Origin: Collybiopsis luxurians FD-317 M1
Lineage: Eukaryota > Basidiomycota > Agaricomycetes > Agaricales > Omphalotaceae
Direction of reading: 5' to 3'
Assembly (NCBI GenBank): GCA_000827265.1
Contig: KN834943.1
Location: 2,131 to 16,742, forward strand
DNA: 14,612 bases
The notes under the pieces are model-generated. The model searched no databases, was not told the DNA's origin, and saw nothing but the letters and a program-made list of their open reading frames with translations. This document shows, one piece after another, positions 1 through 9,311 of the stretch (within the stretch, counting starts at the first letter, position 1; each line of letters opens with the position of its first letter). The position numbers and the translations under genes were made by a program.

Positions 1-7
1 GCATTCC

Positions 8-2076
8 TCATCCCTTCGAAGAGTTCATCTCCCCCCACTGCACTGCTTTGGCCGTAACGGGATCCACTACCCACCCGAAGAAGCTCAGTCCATGAGTGTC
101 GTACATGAGACTAGCCTAAAGTAGGAGAGCCCGGTGAGCATGAACGTCACCTTCCGGAGGTAGGGGGAAAAGAAACAAAAACTTACGCGGTCCGAAAATT
201 TGCTACATAGTTTGACCAAACAAGTTTCGGAGTAGCCTTCCACCCGTTCTTCAGAGGTGTGGTCATGCATCTTCTTCACATACCATTCATTCAGCTGCGC
301 TACATAATAATCCTTTTTCTTTTCTGGAAGATCGAGCACTTCTTTATACGCCTGCTGAATAGATGCCTGAAATTCTTCCCGAGATTGTCCTGGTTGTTGT
401 TTCCAATCCATGCCATCCTCCGCAACCATGAAGTGCTGGAACTGATTCCACATGTTCATCTTACAGGGCTCTTTGACAACCTCCCCTATGGCAGAGAAAA
501 CCACTGCCTCACTTTTTCCAATCCTCTTCACCAGGGCTTTGATATGCCGGCGATAGTCAGTCTTGAGCTGAAGAGCCTCCGTGATCCACTCCTTGCGCAA
601 AGCACCGGCCTTGTTTTCACCCTCAACCTCAGCGCTCGCAGCTTCTCCATTAAGTGCGTCCGCATTGTCTTCCCCTTCATCATCAGAGACTGTTTCTATG
701 GCGCGCTCCTTGCCTTTCGTAGAGGATAACTGTCTTTCAGCAGGCGGGGAGTCTACACTCTGTTGGACTGGCTCGTCTGGCGCTATGCCGTTCCACTCCT
801 CTTCCTCATACTCTTCTTCTTCCTCCACAACCGGTAATTCCTTACTGAGCTTTTCATCCTCTTCTACCCCCGCCGGCGAATCCTCTTCTTCCTCTTCATC
901 CACTTCTACTCCCGCCAGCGAACCCTCTTCTTCCCCTTCATCCACTTCGCTAACTGGTGAAAGCGGTCCACGAGCTCCTAGGCAAGCTCCTACTGAGTAA
1001 TCTTCGACGACGTCAATATCGTCGTCAAATAAATGGCGCACATCCCTTCCGCGAATCAGTTTCTTGTCTGCCTCACGCTGTGAAGTTTGACATTCCGGAG
1101 GACTTGGACTGGTATCAGGCACAGGGCTAGACCCTATACTGTCACCAGGAAAGGGCGGAGGCCTCGAAGGACCCGCCACAGGAGACGAGGGAGGATAGGA
1201 TGCTGCACGATGTGAAGTTTGATGTTCCGGGGGACTTGGACTGGTATCAGGCACAGGGCTAGACCCTAGTCTGTCCTCAGGAAAGGGTGGATGCCTCGAA
1301 GGACCCGCCAAAGGAGAAGAGGGAGGATAGGACGCCGCACGAGGCATTGGAGAGGGAGGAGAAAGAGGCGACGCTGGTCGTAGTTTGTAGGCGAGTCTCC
1401 GAACCATAGGAGGTGTCGGGGGTAACATTTTACCTTCCCAAATAGCGTTGTACTTGCCAATCAGACTGTCGACAACCATAATGCGTAGATCTTCCCTATC
1501 GTTAAGCTGAGCAACAGTAGCGGACGGTGTCAAAGGTGGAAGTCGGTATTGTTCGTTGAAACGTACAGTGACAGCGTTCATTTGCTGAGGATGGCGGGAC
1601 CATGCACTGGTTCTCCGGCCACGCATAAGGCCGAATAAACCGTGGCTTACAACGTATTCTCCATCTCCAGGTTCGCCGGTCTTTGGACTACGTAGTTCGG
1701 AGTTGGGAGACACGAGAACATCCCACTGATGAGGACTTCCTTCAGTAAAGGGATCATTTGTGAGCGATTTTTGTGGTAGGGAGATATCGGGGGTGAATGG
1801 TTGTTCTACAGAGGCCAGCGATTCGCGAAACATGTCAGTGTCATGCACAAGGGCTGGGGGTCGAGGACTGTGGTTGGAAGATGGTGTTTCTATTCCAAGG
1901 GTCGTGGACTCATCAGTAGCAGGTCGAGAACGAAGCGGAAACGCTTCTGGAAATGGAGGTCCTGTTGGAAGGGCGTCATCGATCGTTATCGATGGGAGAG
2001 GGAGAGGGACAGAATGAGAACGGGGGGGGCGAGAAGCGGAGTCTTCCTGGGTGTGCATGGAGTGCATGCCCAGCAT
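8..2076 (-). CDS. Acidic, proline-rich protein with HMG-box-like C-terminal segment (probably partial)
   Basis: Exon 1 runs from the ATG at 2076 down to 187, giving 630 codons. A GTAAGT donor follows directly at 186, and the likely acceptor is the TTTAG at 116, a 71-nt intron. The spliced frame continues as ASLMYDTHGLSFFGWVVDP and meets a TGA at 8-10. Residues 1-330 are rich in Pro and Ser, and residues 245-332 are two copies of a 44-residue repeat. A Glu/Asp-rich tract follows (about 365-475). From about 495 the protein is better ordered. Residues 539-605, beginning MNMWNQFQHFM, have the W/F/Y spacing of a degenerate HMG box, and similar proteins are common and multicopy in mushroom genomes. 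A role in DNA binding is inference only. The gene probably continues beyond position 1, and the TGA at 8-10 may be another lesion rather than the true end. The frame is open for 17 codons above the ATG with no earlier ATG. Confidence 0.6.
1081..1344 (-). repeat. 132-bp in-frame tandem duplication inside the acidic protein gene
   Basis: Two adjacent units, 1081-1212 and 1213-1344, share a period of exactly 132 bp, which is 44 codons. Each encodes a Ser/Pro segment containing AASYPPSSP and GSSPVPDTSPSPPE. The period is a multiple of three, so the frame is kept. Several differences between the units are CG versus TG, for example near 1198-1203 against 1330-1335. Confidence 0.9.
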
Positions 2077-2120
2077 GAGAGGGAGTGCCTGTTTGCGTGG
2101 TTTTCGGTGTTTGGCTAAAT

Positions 2121-2588
2121 CTACAACGATGGAGTTAGACCGACTGCGTGTTTAAATTTTTGCAATAACTGACCGACGAATTTCGCGTTATTACCTCTAG
2201 GTAGATTCACAACATCTACTCTGTCGACCTGAACTTCTGGACTGTCCAGGGTGGTAGAAGTGCCTGCATCACCAGCTCCAGGTTCCGCATCATGATTATT
2301 GAGTTCAATATCCACAACCGCGGTCTTTTCTGGATTTGCAGTGGTTGCTTGAGTGTGCAAGGTACTAGATCATTCGCTAGCCACGGTATTCGTAACCGGC
2401 GCTCTCCGTGGAACTGATATTGAGACATGGTCCATAACGAGGCGAATTTCGTGTTTCAACGAAGGTATCTTTTCCTGTACAGCTTCTAGTTGGGTAGGGA
2501 CCGTGGATCTGGATTGAGCTCGCGCCTTTGCGCCTCGAGTTCTGGCGTTCGCGATAGCTGCAGTTTTGGCTCGTGAGCGAGTATTCAT
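2121..2588 (-). pseudogene. Small unrecognised gene, split by one in-frame TGA
   Basis: Reading from the ATG at 2588 gives a basic N-terminus (MNTRSRAKTAAIANARTRG) and a short helical stretch around TQLEAVQEKIPSLKHEI. A TGA stands at 2370-2372. The same frame is then open to a TAG at 2121 with a more acidic segment ending KFKHAVGLTPSL. The two halves would make 155 residues. I do not recognise the family. That they form one gene rests on the shared frame alone and no homolog is known to me. The TGA could derive from CGA. Only 44 bp separate the end from the ATG of the next minus-strand gene, so the two might also be parts of one unit. Two copies of a conserved motif lie upstream, at 2782-2802 and 2848-2868. 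Confidence 0.4.
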
Positions 2589-2781
2589 TGTAACGTGTTG
2601 TCAAATGTGGTATATCGCAATAGATTCGGGTGAGCGACAAGAGGTGCAGAGGAAAGGCGAAAAGTAACACCGGGCGCTGGCTATTAAAAAAAGAACAAGA
2701 ATTAGTAACAAAAAGATTTTCGTTTTGGGCATTGTCCTTGATTTACCTGGATAAAACTGCCCAAATGGCAATTGTTCACCG

Positions 2782-2802
2782 TAGTTTAACATCATTGCGG
2801 AC
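2782..2802 (-). promoter_or_regulatory. Conserved upstream motif, site B
   Basis: On the minus strand this reads GTCCGCAATGAT then GTTAAACTA. It is 66 bp from site A in the neighbouring repeat unit and about 193 bp upstream of the ATG at 2588. The right half of the dyad is GAT rather than GAC. Confidence 0.5.
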
Positions 2803-2847
2803 GTTTGATCTTGTATTCACAACTAAAGTCAACCATCACCTTCACCG

Positions 2848-2868
2848 TAGTTTAACGTCATTACGGAC
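2848..2868 (-). promoter_or_regulatory. Conserved upstream motif, site A
   Basis: On the minus strand this reads GTCCGTAATGAC then GTTAAACTA. The dyad GTC-N6-GAC extends to ACGTC/GACGT. It lies about 260 bp upstream of the ATG at 2588. It belongs to a set of five related sites, all oriented toward a downstream gene. Confidence 0.5.
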
Positions 2869-3098
2869 GTCTGATTTGGCAATTAAAACTAAAGTCAACT
2901 GTGGTCAAAGCGGCAAATACATCTCAGAGATGTACAGGTTTCATTCGTTGAACACGTTTACAAGATATGGATACCAAATAAATAACTAGTATCGCGTGAA
3001 CTACATGTTCGAGCATTTGATAGTGAGTCCCAAGCAATGTAAGTAGTAAGCAGAATAAATCGGGGACAGCAAACCGATCAGAACAGGATGTTGTTCAT

Positions 3099-6000
3099 CT
3101 ACACTAGAGATACCTTGTCCCAGTCAATGGGACCGGGTTGAGGTGGTGGCGGAGGGGTTTTGCGAGCATTATAAATACGCTCCTCCAGATCGTGAATACT
3201 CTCGATTACCGATGTAACTCTCTCCTTCGTCTGGCGCGCCTTCTCCTTCCCATCCGGCTCATCACATGGCAGCGTCAGGCCCCCAAATCTCTTCCGAACG
3301 TCATACATCAACCTGTTGCCAGTCGAATTGATATGTTCCATTTGATATACTGACAATAGATGAGAATGGTGGATTTTGAAAGGATGTTCCTCGACAATTT
3401 CTTCCTCGTAATTCAGACCGCGACCTGGTACTGGGTGCAGATCCACTCGTTGACATAGGTAAACTCCACTTCCATCACAGTGGTTCCCGAATTCACCCAG
3501 CTCATTCGGAGCGTCACAAATACGACGAACAAGCTTCCCAATGTGGGTGAAGAGCTTGACATCATCTGCACTCACGACAAGATACAGTCCACGAGCCTCC
3601 CTGGGGTTTGTAGGGACCGCTTTGGTCTTCACGCCACCATCCGGAACATTGCAAATGTCAGAAGGATGTATAACCTTGACGCGACCCCGCTGTTTGCGAT
3701 TGGGCCGGATTCGCACCTGGAGCTTTCCGAAGAAAAAATCAAGGTGCACGAGCTGGTCAGTTGCCTTCTTGAATTTCCCGTGATGAATGATAACATGGAA
3801 TTCCAAGTCTCCTAAACCCATCTTGAAGTGAGGATCCAGAATCCACTCGCTCCGCTCCGGAATATCAATGAGAGAAAGCGCACGAATATCGTCTGCGTAC
3901 TTGGCAAGGTCAGCCTCCACCACCTTCTCATACAAGGCATCAGCTCTTCTCCTCACTGCACAAGTTTCAACAGCCAGACATTCAGTATCGGAGTAGTTGG
4001 GTTTGTAGCCCTCCTTGAATCGGTAGTAGTTATCGAGCCCAGAAATGTCCACCTCATGAAGAAAGCGAAGAGTTCTGTCCATCGTAATGTCAATTTTCGA
4101 GTGATTCTCTAAGGATCCGTACTTACTGCCTTTCATGGACATGATCGAAGTCCAACCATTCTACCGCGACCGCTACATTGATGATGTTGTACTGAATGCC
4201 AATCACCAAACCACTGATTGCAGAGTCCCGTCGACTTACATCAATGACAACACCCCAATAACCTCGTCGTACAGGGTGCTTGGTGATGAAAACAGAGAGG
4301 CCGATCCATGGAGACCGACGTGTTCAATAATCTCTAGATTTGTCGGCAACAAGTGGTGCTTGAGATCGTTCAACAGCTACCCCGGCCGACAACTGCAACA
4401 AGGACCCTGAGGACAAACTTTTGGAGTGGAATACAGGCATGGTTGGGGCCAGCTGCAAGACATTGAGGGGAAGTTCTAGCACCATATCCATCAAAGAGTA
4501 TTCACTGACAAAAAAGTTGTTCGAGGTGAAGTTTTCTTTATTCTTTCGATCCCTCTCTTGCTTCAACAACTTTTGAGTCTCCTCATTAAGAAAAAGCGAC
4601 GTTGAACACTGAGAAAGATTCAGCTCTAGAACCCTCCCTGTGATCTCAGAGCCTGCTACGAATACGGAATCCATTTTGTTAAAGTACTTGGCGAGCAACA
4701 CGGATGGGATAGCAAAGAGTTCTTGGTCAAATGCCACATCGCAAGTACGATCTCCAACGGATTTGATTATCCCCAACGCACCGTGTCGATCCTTTGGTAG
4801 TAAAAGCCCTGTGTATTTGTCACCAAAAGGCTCTACCACATAGACACTTTCCCCCTGATGAAAATTCCATGTTGAAGGTACTGGCATGTTGTTGAAAGAG
4901 ACCTGAACCTCAGGATGATGAGACTTTACGAAAGAAAGAAAAGTGTCTGGGTCAATAGTCGAGGGAGCATGGTGAAGATGCTTTGCCTTGGCCTCCCACT
5001 GCAATAGACCGCACTCAAATACACAGCTGCCCATTTTGAACTCTCGAGGATGAGCACATGTGAAACCCTCAGGGCGAGGGTGATAGCACAGCGGGTCGAT
5101 GCAATCGCCAAGTTCCAGGTCCTCATTGAGCTGGTGGGCGATTTGGATCGCATCCTCGTAGAAAAAAAGCTGGTGAGGAACCCAGCCTCCACTGTTCGTT
5201 ATCACATCGTAATTGGCCTCAGCTCGCGGAATACGAGGAACAATGAGAAGGGGTACAAATTCTGGGTTATTGCGGTCATCCATCAAACAGCAGAGGCCAA
5301 GATTGCCGTCATGGACACCGCCCTTGATAACTACCCAGTCCCTAAACTTGAACTTGGGGGATTCCTTATATTCTTTTGGCTTTAGTCCTGCGATCACACG
5401 GTGGACCGGCATTTGCAAACGACTGGTATGCTGGATTGCAGGAATGTTGGACTTGAAAAGAGGCCCTGCAGCTGTCATTTGACCCCGGTATGGAGTAAGA
5501 GTTTCAGCTCCTCGGACAATTAGGAGAGACGGGTAGTAGAAGCTGTTCACAGTATGCAAGTACATAGCAAGGCAGGTGTTGGAGTGCGACATGTTCATCA
5601 CCATAATATAGACATAGCCCGGTCGACGAGAAGAAAATACAGTAGCAATCATTCGCCCAAGACCTTCGTGACAGCGGATACGAGGGTCATCTTTTGCGAT
5701 ATCTCCCCAAATTCTCGCAATAATATTCTTTTCAAAACCCTTCTGCGTGGAAGGAATGAGTAACAATACCTTGAACCAACTTTACTCGTAGACTTACCCA
5801 GCATTGAACATGATATAATGAGTATTTTCGAATAAATCCTGGCCCAGGGTTATCAAAAAGTAATGCTTGAAGATTGTCGTACAAGTCTTGGAGATGTGGG
5901 TTTCCTTCCAGGTCGGGTTCTTCGAGCGCGGTGGGCGAAAGAATATCTGAAGGAGAGTTTAAGTCTTCAGAGGAACGAAAACGCTCTGAGTCGCCATTGG

Positions 6001-6688
6001 AGACACGGATTGGACGGGATGCAGATTCGAGTATGAGAGGTGTATCCGAGGAAGAGGAGGTAGGTAGAGGGAGATCAGAGAGATCGGGTAATGGGGATAA
6101 GAGTCGCATGTGCGGAGGAGTGGAAGGGGGAGATTGCAAAACATCCATGTCCAAGATAGAGGAGGGGCCTAGTACTGGAGGGGTAGACTGACGATGTACT
6201 CCATGCCGCGTTTCGAGATCGTGAACGAGATCTACGAACATGCTCAGCATAAATACATCTCCAGACCAGCTCATACGGAATGGACCCGCCGTCTCCGCCT
6301 TCATGCGATTTAAGTACTCCTTGTTGCGATCCTCCACGTAAGCAGCATCCATCTCGTCCGTCCAGTTTGAATCTCCATCCCCCTCGAATGTGTCCTCATC
6401 CACCACGCTCGCATTTCCTTCTGTGTCTTCGACCTCGACCTCCTCCTCCACCTCGACCTCCTCCTCCACCTCAACCTCCTCCTCCACCTCAACCTCCTCC
6501 TCCACCTTGACCTCCTCCTCCCCATCATCCTCCGCTTCGTCCATAATAAATTGATTCTTGTGATGCGAACGTTGTTTCTGCCGCTTGCGAGAACTTTCCT
6601 ATAGCCAAAAGATAGAGTATTGAATCCATAGATGCAACGTGGGACGAACCTCCTCAAATTCTTTTCATCTGGAGTTTGGGATGGACAT
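3099..6688 (-). pseudogene. Spt5-like NGN/KOW-domain protein, two in-frame TGAs
   Basis: Four exons fit: 6688-6650, 6598-5798, 5742-4127 and 4074-3099. The introns are 51, 55 and 52 nt, all GT-AG, and the total of 3432 nt is divisible by three (1143 residues). The layout resembles the elongation factor Spt5: a basic N-terminus (RKRQKQRSHHK), a long Glu/Val/Asp tract, an NGN-like segment at about 272-400, then KOW-like motifs near 415-432 (VVIKGGVHDGNLG), 577-625 (GDKYTGLLL) and 637-654, and a further one after the second TGA (RRGYWGVVIDV). Spt5 binds RNA polymerase II, but such expanded mushroom copies are divergent and their role is unknown to me. TGAs stand at 6665-6667 (codon 8) and 4324-4326, with coding on both sides. 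The real stop is TAG at 3099. If the first exon is wrong, translation could start at the ATG at 6544. It ends in a Pro-rich tail (TPPPPPQPGP). Confidence 0.6.
6431..6517 (-). repeat. 18-bp acidic microsatellite in the Spt5-like gene
   Basis: About four and a half copies of an 18-bp unit (CCTCCTCCACCTCRACCT on the plus strand) encode repeats of EEEVEV on the minus strand. The array is in frame and lies in the acidic N-terminal region. Confidence 0.85.
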
Positions 6689-6979
6689 CTGTAAGTGAAT
6701 ATAACCTGGAGAAATGGACAGTAAGTACAAATCTTGGAAGGGAAATAGGCGGAGAAGGACACGGAGAAGAATGTCTCGCGAACCGACATGGCTTCTCCCT
6801 GTCTTTTTCCGCTTTTTCCGCTTCTTGTGTTTCATTTCTCACTGTTCAGAGCTCACGTAGTCTTCATTCCACGTCCTTTAGACATCCAAACCGATATATT
6901 TCACCCTACTCCACACCCCCTCCTAACATCCGCGCTCATCATCTTCAACGATGGGCTCGAGTAACTTACCGAACCTGAT

Positions 6980-7212
6980 GATTGATAGTCTTGCAGCAAA
7001 GAAGTAAAGTTCTTTTTCCCACGGAGACCGACCCGCCTTGTTCCTGACGAACAAGGGACTCTTGTAAGCAAGTCGGCTTGTCGGCCTCATGGTCAGAAGG
7101 CAATAAGCCAACAAGCCGACTTGCTTACAAGAGTCCCTTGTTCGTCAGAAACAAGGAGAGCCAGTATGCATGGGAAAAAAACCTTTCCGCCGTTCTTGCA
7201 AGACCATCATCG
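6980..7212. repeat. Long inverted repeat with 46-bp near-perfect core arms
   Basis: Arms 7036-7081 and 7111-7156 are reverse complements over 46 bp with one mismatch, around a 29-nt spacer. Weaker matching continues outward to about 6980 and 7212: both outer ends share a GCAAGAC-type sequence and a TGGGAAAAA block. The translations outward on the two strands also agree beyond the core (SRLAYKSPLFVRNK, then WEK). Confidence 0.9.
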
Positions 7213-7486
7213 TTGGCGCGCTATCGCTGTTGGCGTCGCAGGCTGCAGCTGCGATGGCCCTCTGCTCATCGTCCTCTATGCTCTGCCCATTATTCTATAT
7301 GCTCTCTTCGTCGCTTTCTATGCATTCCTCATCGTCATCTTCCTCAAAGACCCTGATTTTGTTGTTGTGGACTCCCGCAAAGTGTCACCCGCTTTCCTCA
7401 TTGTCATCTTCCTCAAAGACCCTGATTTCGTCGTTATGGACTCCCAAAGTTTCACCCGCTTTCCTCATGGTCACCGAGGAAGATGA
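7166..7486 (+). CDS. Possible small membrane protein ORF with internal repeats (weak)
   Basis: The ATG at 7166 opens 106 codons. Residues 32-60 form one long hydrophobic stretch (LLIVLYALPIILYALFVAF and onward) that could span a membrane. After it come two copies of a 23-codon unit containing FLIVIFLKDPDFVV. A third, diverged unit (FLMVTEEDDHDFVLTDS) lies in another frame after a 2-nt shift, so the ORF looks like a decayed remnant. No family is recognised. It begins inside the right arm of the inverted repeat, so the start is unsure. Confidence 0.2.
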   Translation: MHGKKTFPPFLQDHHRWRAIAVGVAGCSCDGPLLIVLYALPIILYALFVAFYAFLIVIFLKDPDFVVVDSRKVSPAFLIVIFLKDPDFVVMDSQSFTRFPHGHRGR

Positions 7487-7510
7487 CCATGATTTTGTCC
7501 TTACAGATTC
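7328..7510 (+). repeat. Degenerate direct repeats, period 69 then 67 bp
   Basis: Units start at 7328, 7397 and 7464. The first two are close copies (TTCCTCAAAGACCCTGATTT in both). The third matches at the protein level and more loosely in DNA. The change from 69 to 67 bp between starts is the 2-nt deletion that shifts the frame. Confidence 0.8.
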
Positions 7511-7612
7511 TGTGTTCTTGCCATCGGCGAAGGCAGCACAACATTTACCCTCTCACTTCGTGTTTATTGTTTGGAATTTGGGAAATTGGGTATTGTGGGG
7601 TTTTTAGTCATT

Positions 7613-7633
7613 GTCCGCAATGACATTAAACTA
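7613..7633 (+). promoter_or_regulatory. Conserved upstream motif, site C
   Basis: Reads GTCCGCAATGAC then ATTAAACTA, ending 43 bp before the ATG at 7677. The dyad is TGTC/GACA. Confidence 0.5.
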
Positions 7634-8074
7634 GAATTGGCAGAAGAGATGAGACTTGCATCCTCCCTGCCTCGTCATGTCTGCCGCTCAACTCTCAGAT
7701 GTATTACAGGTGTGCTTTGTGCGATCTCAGGGTTAGACGTTAGCTGACGTATACTTTCAGATTCTTTTGAGACCATTTCCCCCTTTCAACTTCCGCACTA
7801 TGCCTTCCACCATTCTCAACTGGAGGTCGACCTTGGCCTTGGATCATTCTATCGTTACACACTGGCAAACGTTCTCCGATATCGTCGCGGAAGATATACT
7901 TTCATACTCCAAAGCCGTTATGAATGAAGCTGCCAACTCAAATCCTAGAGTCGCACAAACCATGTCAAAACTATTTTACGATGAGCTGGCCCATGTAGCA
8001 CTTTCATTCCCCAACCTTCATCCCGTCGGCTCTTTCACTCCCAGTTATCTTGCTGGTTTCCTCTGGGAGCGAGA

Positions 8075-8746
8075 CACCCCCAGCAGTCCAGTATTTATCT
8101 TCTGTAAAAGGCCTAGTAATATATTAAATTTTTTCCAGAATTTTTTCAATTTTTTTCCAGTGTTAAATAATTATTATTGAGGCTGTAAAATGTTTTGATA
8201 AATAATGAATTTTTCGGCGCTTATTTCGGCGGAAAAATTCATTGACAATTATGTAATATTACTCGAGATATAGCATGAATTTTTCCTGATTTTTATATAT
8301 TTTTTTACCCAAGATATATGCAAAGTTTAACTACAGGAAAAGAAAATATATTACAATAGATTTGCCACTCGAGAAAGAAAAGATTTTACGGGCGGCCCGA
8401 CCCGGACTGGTCGGATCGGCCCGGGCCGCCTGTAAAATGTTTCATTTCACGGCTGTCATAAGGGTGGCAATATATTTTCTTTTCCCTCAGTTAAACTTTG
8501 CATATATCTTGGGTAAAAAAATACATAAAAATCAGGAAAAATTCATGCTATATCTCGAGTAATATTACATAATTGTCAATGCATTTTTCTGCCGAAATAA
8601 GCACCAAAAAATTCATTATTTATCAAAACATTTTACAGCCTCAATAATAATTATTTAACACTGGAAAAAAATTGGAAAAATTCTGGAAAAAATTTAATAT
8701 ATTACTAGGCCTTTTACAGAAGATAAATACTGGACTGCTGGGGGTG
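8075..8746. mobile_element. 672-bp palindromic foldback/MITE-like element, 3-bp target duplication
   Basis: The terminal inverted repeats are 8075-8352 and 8469-8746, 278 bp each, with about nine mismatches by hand alignment. Ends read CACCCCCAGCAGTCC and its reverse complement. The flanks are AGA at 8072-8074 and AGA at 8747-8749. The middle (8353-8468) holds a GC-rich inner inverted repeat, 8383-8399 with 8422-8438, one mismatch. No transposase is encoded, so it is non-autonomous. Three-bp duplications fit the CACTA-like or PIF/Harbinger groups. The CAC ends lean weakly to CACTA-like, but the family cannot be named from sequence alone. A transcript through it would fold into a very long hairpin. 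Confidence 0.9.
8383..8438. repeat. GC-rich inner hairpin at the centre of the palindromic element
   Basis: ATTTTACGGGCGGCCCG at 8383 pairs with CGGGCCGCCTGTAAAAT at 8422 with one mismatch, around a 22-nt loop that is itself GC-rich. The contrast with the very AT-rich arms is sharp. Confidence 0.8.
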
Positions 8747-9186
8747 AGACCTCCAAGCAGTTCATATCACTATCCTACATTTTTTGTGCATGGTCAGGGC
8801 CCTTTGGGACGAAGGTATGGAGGTCTGGGAAGAGGATGTATCTTCAGTCCTCAATACGTACGAGGAAAGGTTTGGGTCGAGGGCGTGGACTTTACAAGAT
8901 GCCTACGACTTACAGGCCAGGCGCGACGAGTGGGACATTCAGTCTGGTCTCCTCATCAGACATACCAATGGCCAGATGTGGAGTGTCGGCAATAATTGTT
9001 ATGTGTACTAGTATTCGGCAGCAACTTTTTTTTTAAAATTTTCTTTTTTTCATTATTGTGCTTGTTGCTATCGCGTACTTTCTATACAAATTTGGAACTT
9101 GAGTAGGGCTTAATGTAGGAAACTAAATAAAATTTTAATCACAATTGTTTTCTTAAGCGGAAACGGACACTTGAAAGACTTTTGTG

Positions 9187-9207
9187 GTCCAAAATGACCT
9201 TAAACTA
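9187..9207 (+). promoter_or_regulatory. Conserved upstream motif, site D
   Basis: Reads GTCCAAAATGAC then CTTAAACTA, 104 bp before the ATG at 9312 and 62 bp before its TATA box. The dyad is GGTC/GACC. Confidence 0.5.
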
Positions 9208-9269
9208 CGATAGGCCATGCCGGAAATGGCTACTATCAGAAGTGAGTTGACCCATTGTTCATGGGCCTT

Positions 9270-9275
9270 TATAAA
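9270..9275 (+). promoter_or_regulatory. TATA box of the gene at 9312
   Basis: TATAAA within TTTATAAACG lies 42 bp before the ATG at 9312, leaving room for a very short 5' leader. This supports 9312 over the in-frame ATG at 9261, which would sit above the TATA box. Confidence 0.6.
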
Positions 9276-9311
9276 CGTTATCTGACTTTTCCTCGGCACC
9301 CTACCTTCAGC

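Larger units (their letters stand above)
2775..2906 (-). repeat. 66-bp tandem repeat, two copies, each carrying the upstream motif
   Basis: The units are 2775-2840 and 2841-2906. The first 35 bases match with three differences (for example 2775-2809 against 2841-2875), and AACTAAAGTCAAC recurs at 2821 and 2887, also 66 bp apart. The middle of the unit is diverged. Confidence 0.85.
2589..3098. other. Intergenic region between two minus-strand genes
   Basis: This stretch holds the 3' flank of the Spt5-like gene and the presumed promoter of the small gene at 2588. No supported gene was found. Its notable content is a 66-bp tandem repeat (2775-2906) with two copies of the upstream motif. Confidence 0.6.
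6689..7676. other. Gene-poor region with a long inverted repeat and degenerate coding repeats
   Basis: No confident gene was found. It holds a long inverted repeat (6980-7212), a weak ORF with internal repeats (7166-7510) and one copy of the upstream motif (7613-7633). A GTAAGT donor-like site on the minus strand at 6964-6969 follows an open frame through the left arm of the inverted repeat, which could be an unresolved 5' exon. Confidence 0.5.
7677..9011 (+). pseudogene. Small unrecognised gene disrupted by a palindromic element
   Basis: Exon 1 is 7677-7709 (MSAAQLSDVLQ). A 51-nt GT-AG intron follows (7710-7760) with a CTGAC branch-like site. Exon 2 starts at 7761 and is open to a 672-bp insertion at 8075. 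As it stands the frame runs into the element and stops at 8180, about 151 codons in all. Removing the element and one of the two flanking AGA copies joins ...FLWERD directly to LQAVHITILHFL... in the same frame, which ends at a TAG at 9009-9011. The undisrupted protein would be 202 residues, with no signal peptide or membrane segment seen. No domain is recognised. Its C-terminal half resembles the next gene (RALWDEG against RALVDEK, and the spacing around it). The conserved motif lies just upstream. Confidence 0.6.
9012..9311. other. Intergenic promoter region
   Basis: No gene was found. It holds T-rich sequence after the first gene, then upstream motif D (9187-9207) and a TATA box (9270-9275) serving the gene at 9312. 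Confidence 0.6.

Noticed and set aside
581..1000. Ser-rich plus-strand ORF
   Set aside because: It is the reverse reading of the acidic Glu codons of the minus-strand gene.
6280..6510. Pro-rich plus-strand ORF
   Set aside because: It is the complement of the GAG/GAA acidic array in the Spt5-like gene.
8110..8720. The palindromic element acting as an intron, using GTAAAAG in the left arm and TTTTACAG in the right arm
   Set aside because: Splicing at these symmetric sites would join TTCT to AAGAT and create an in-frame TAA, so it does not rescue the host gene.
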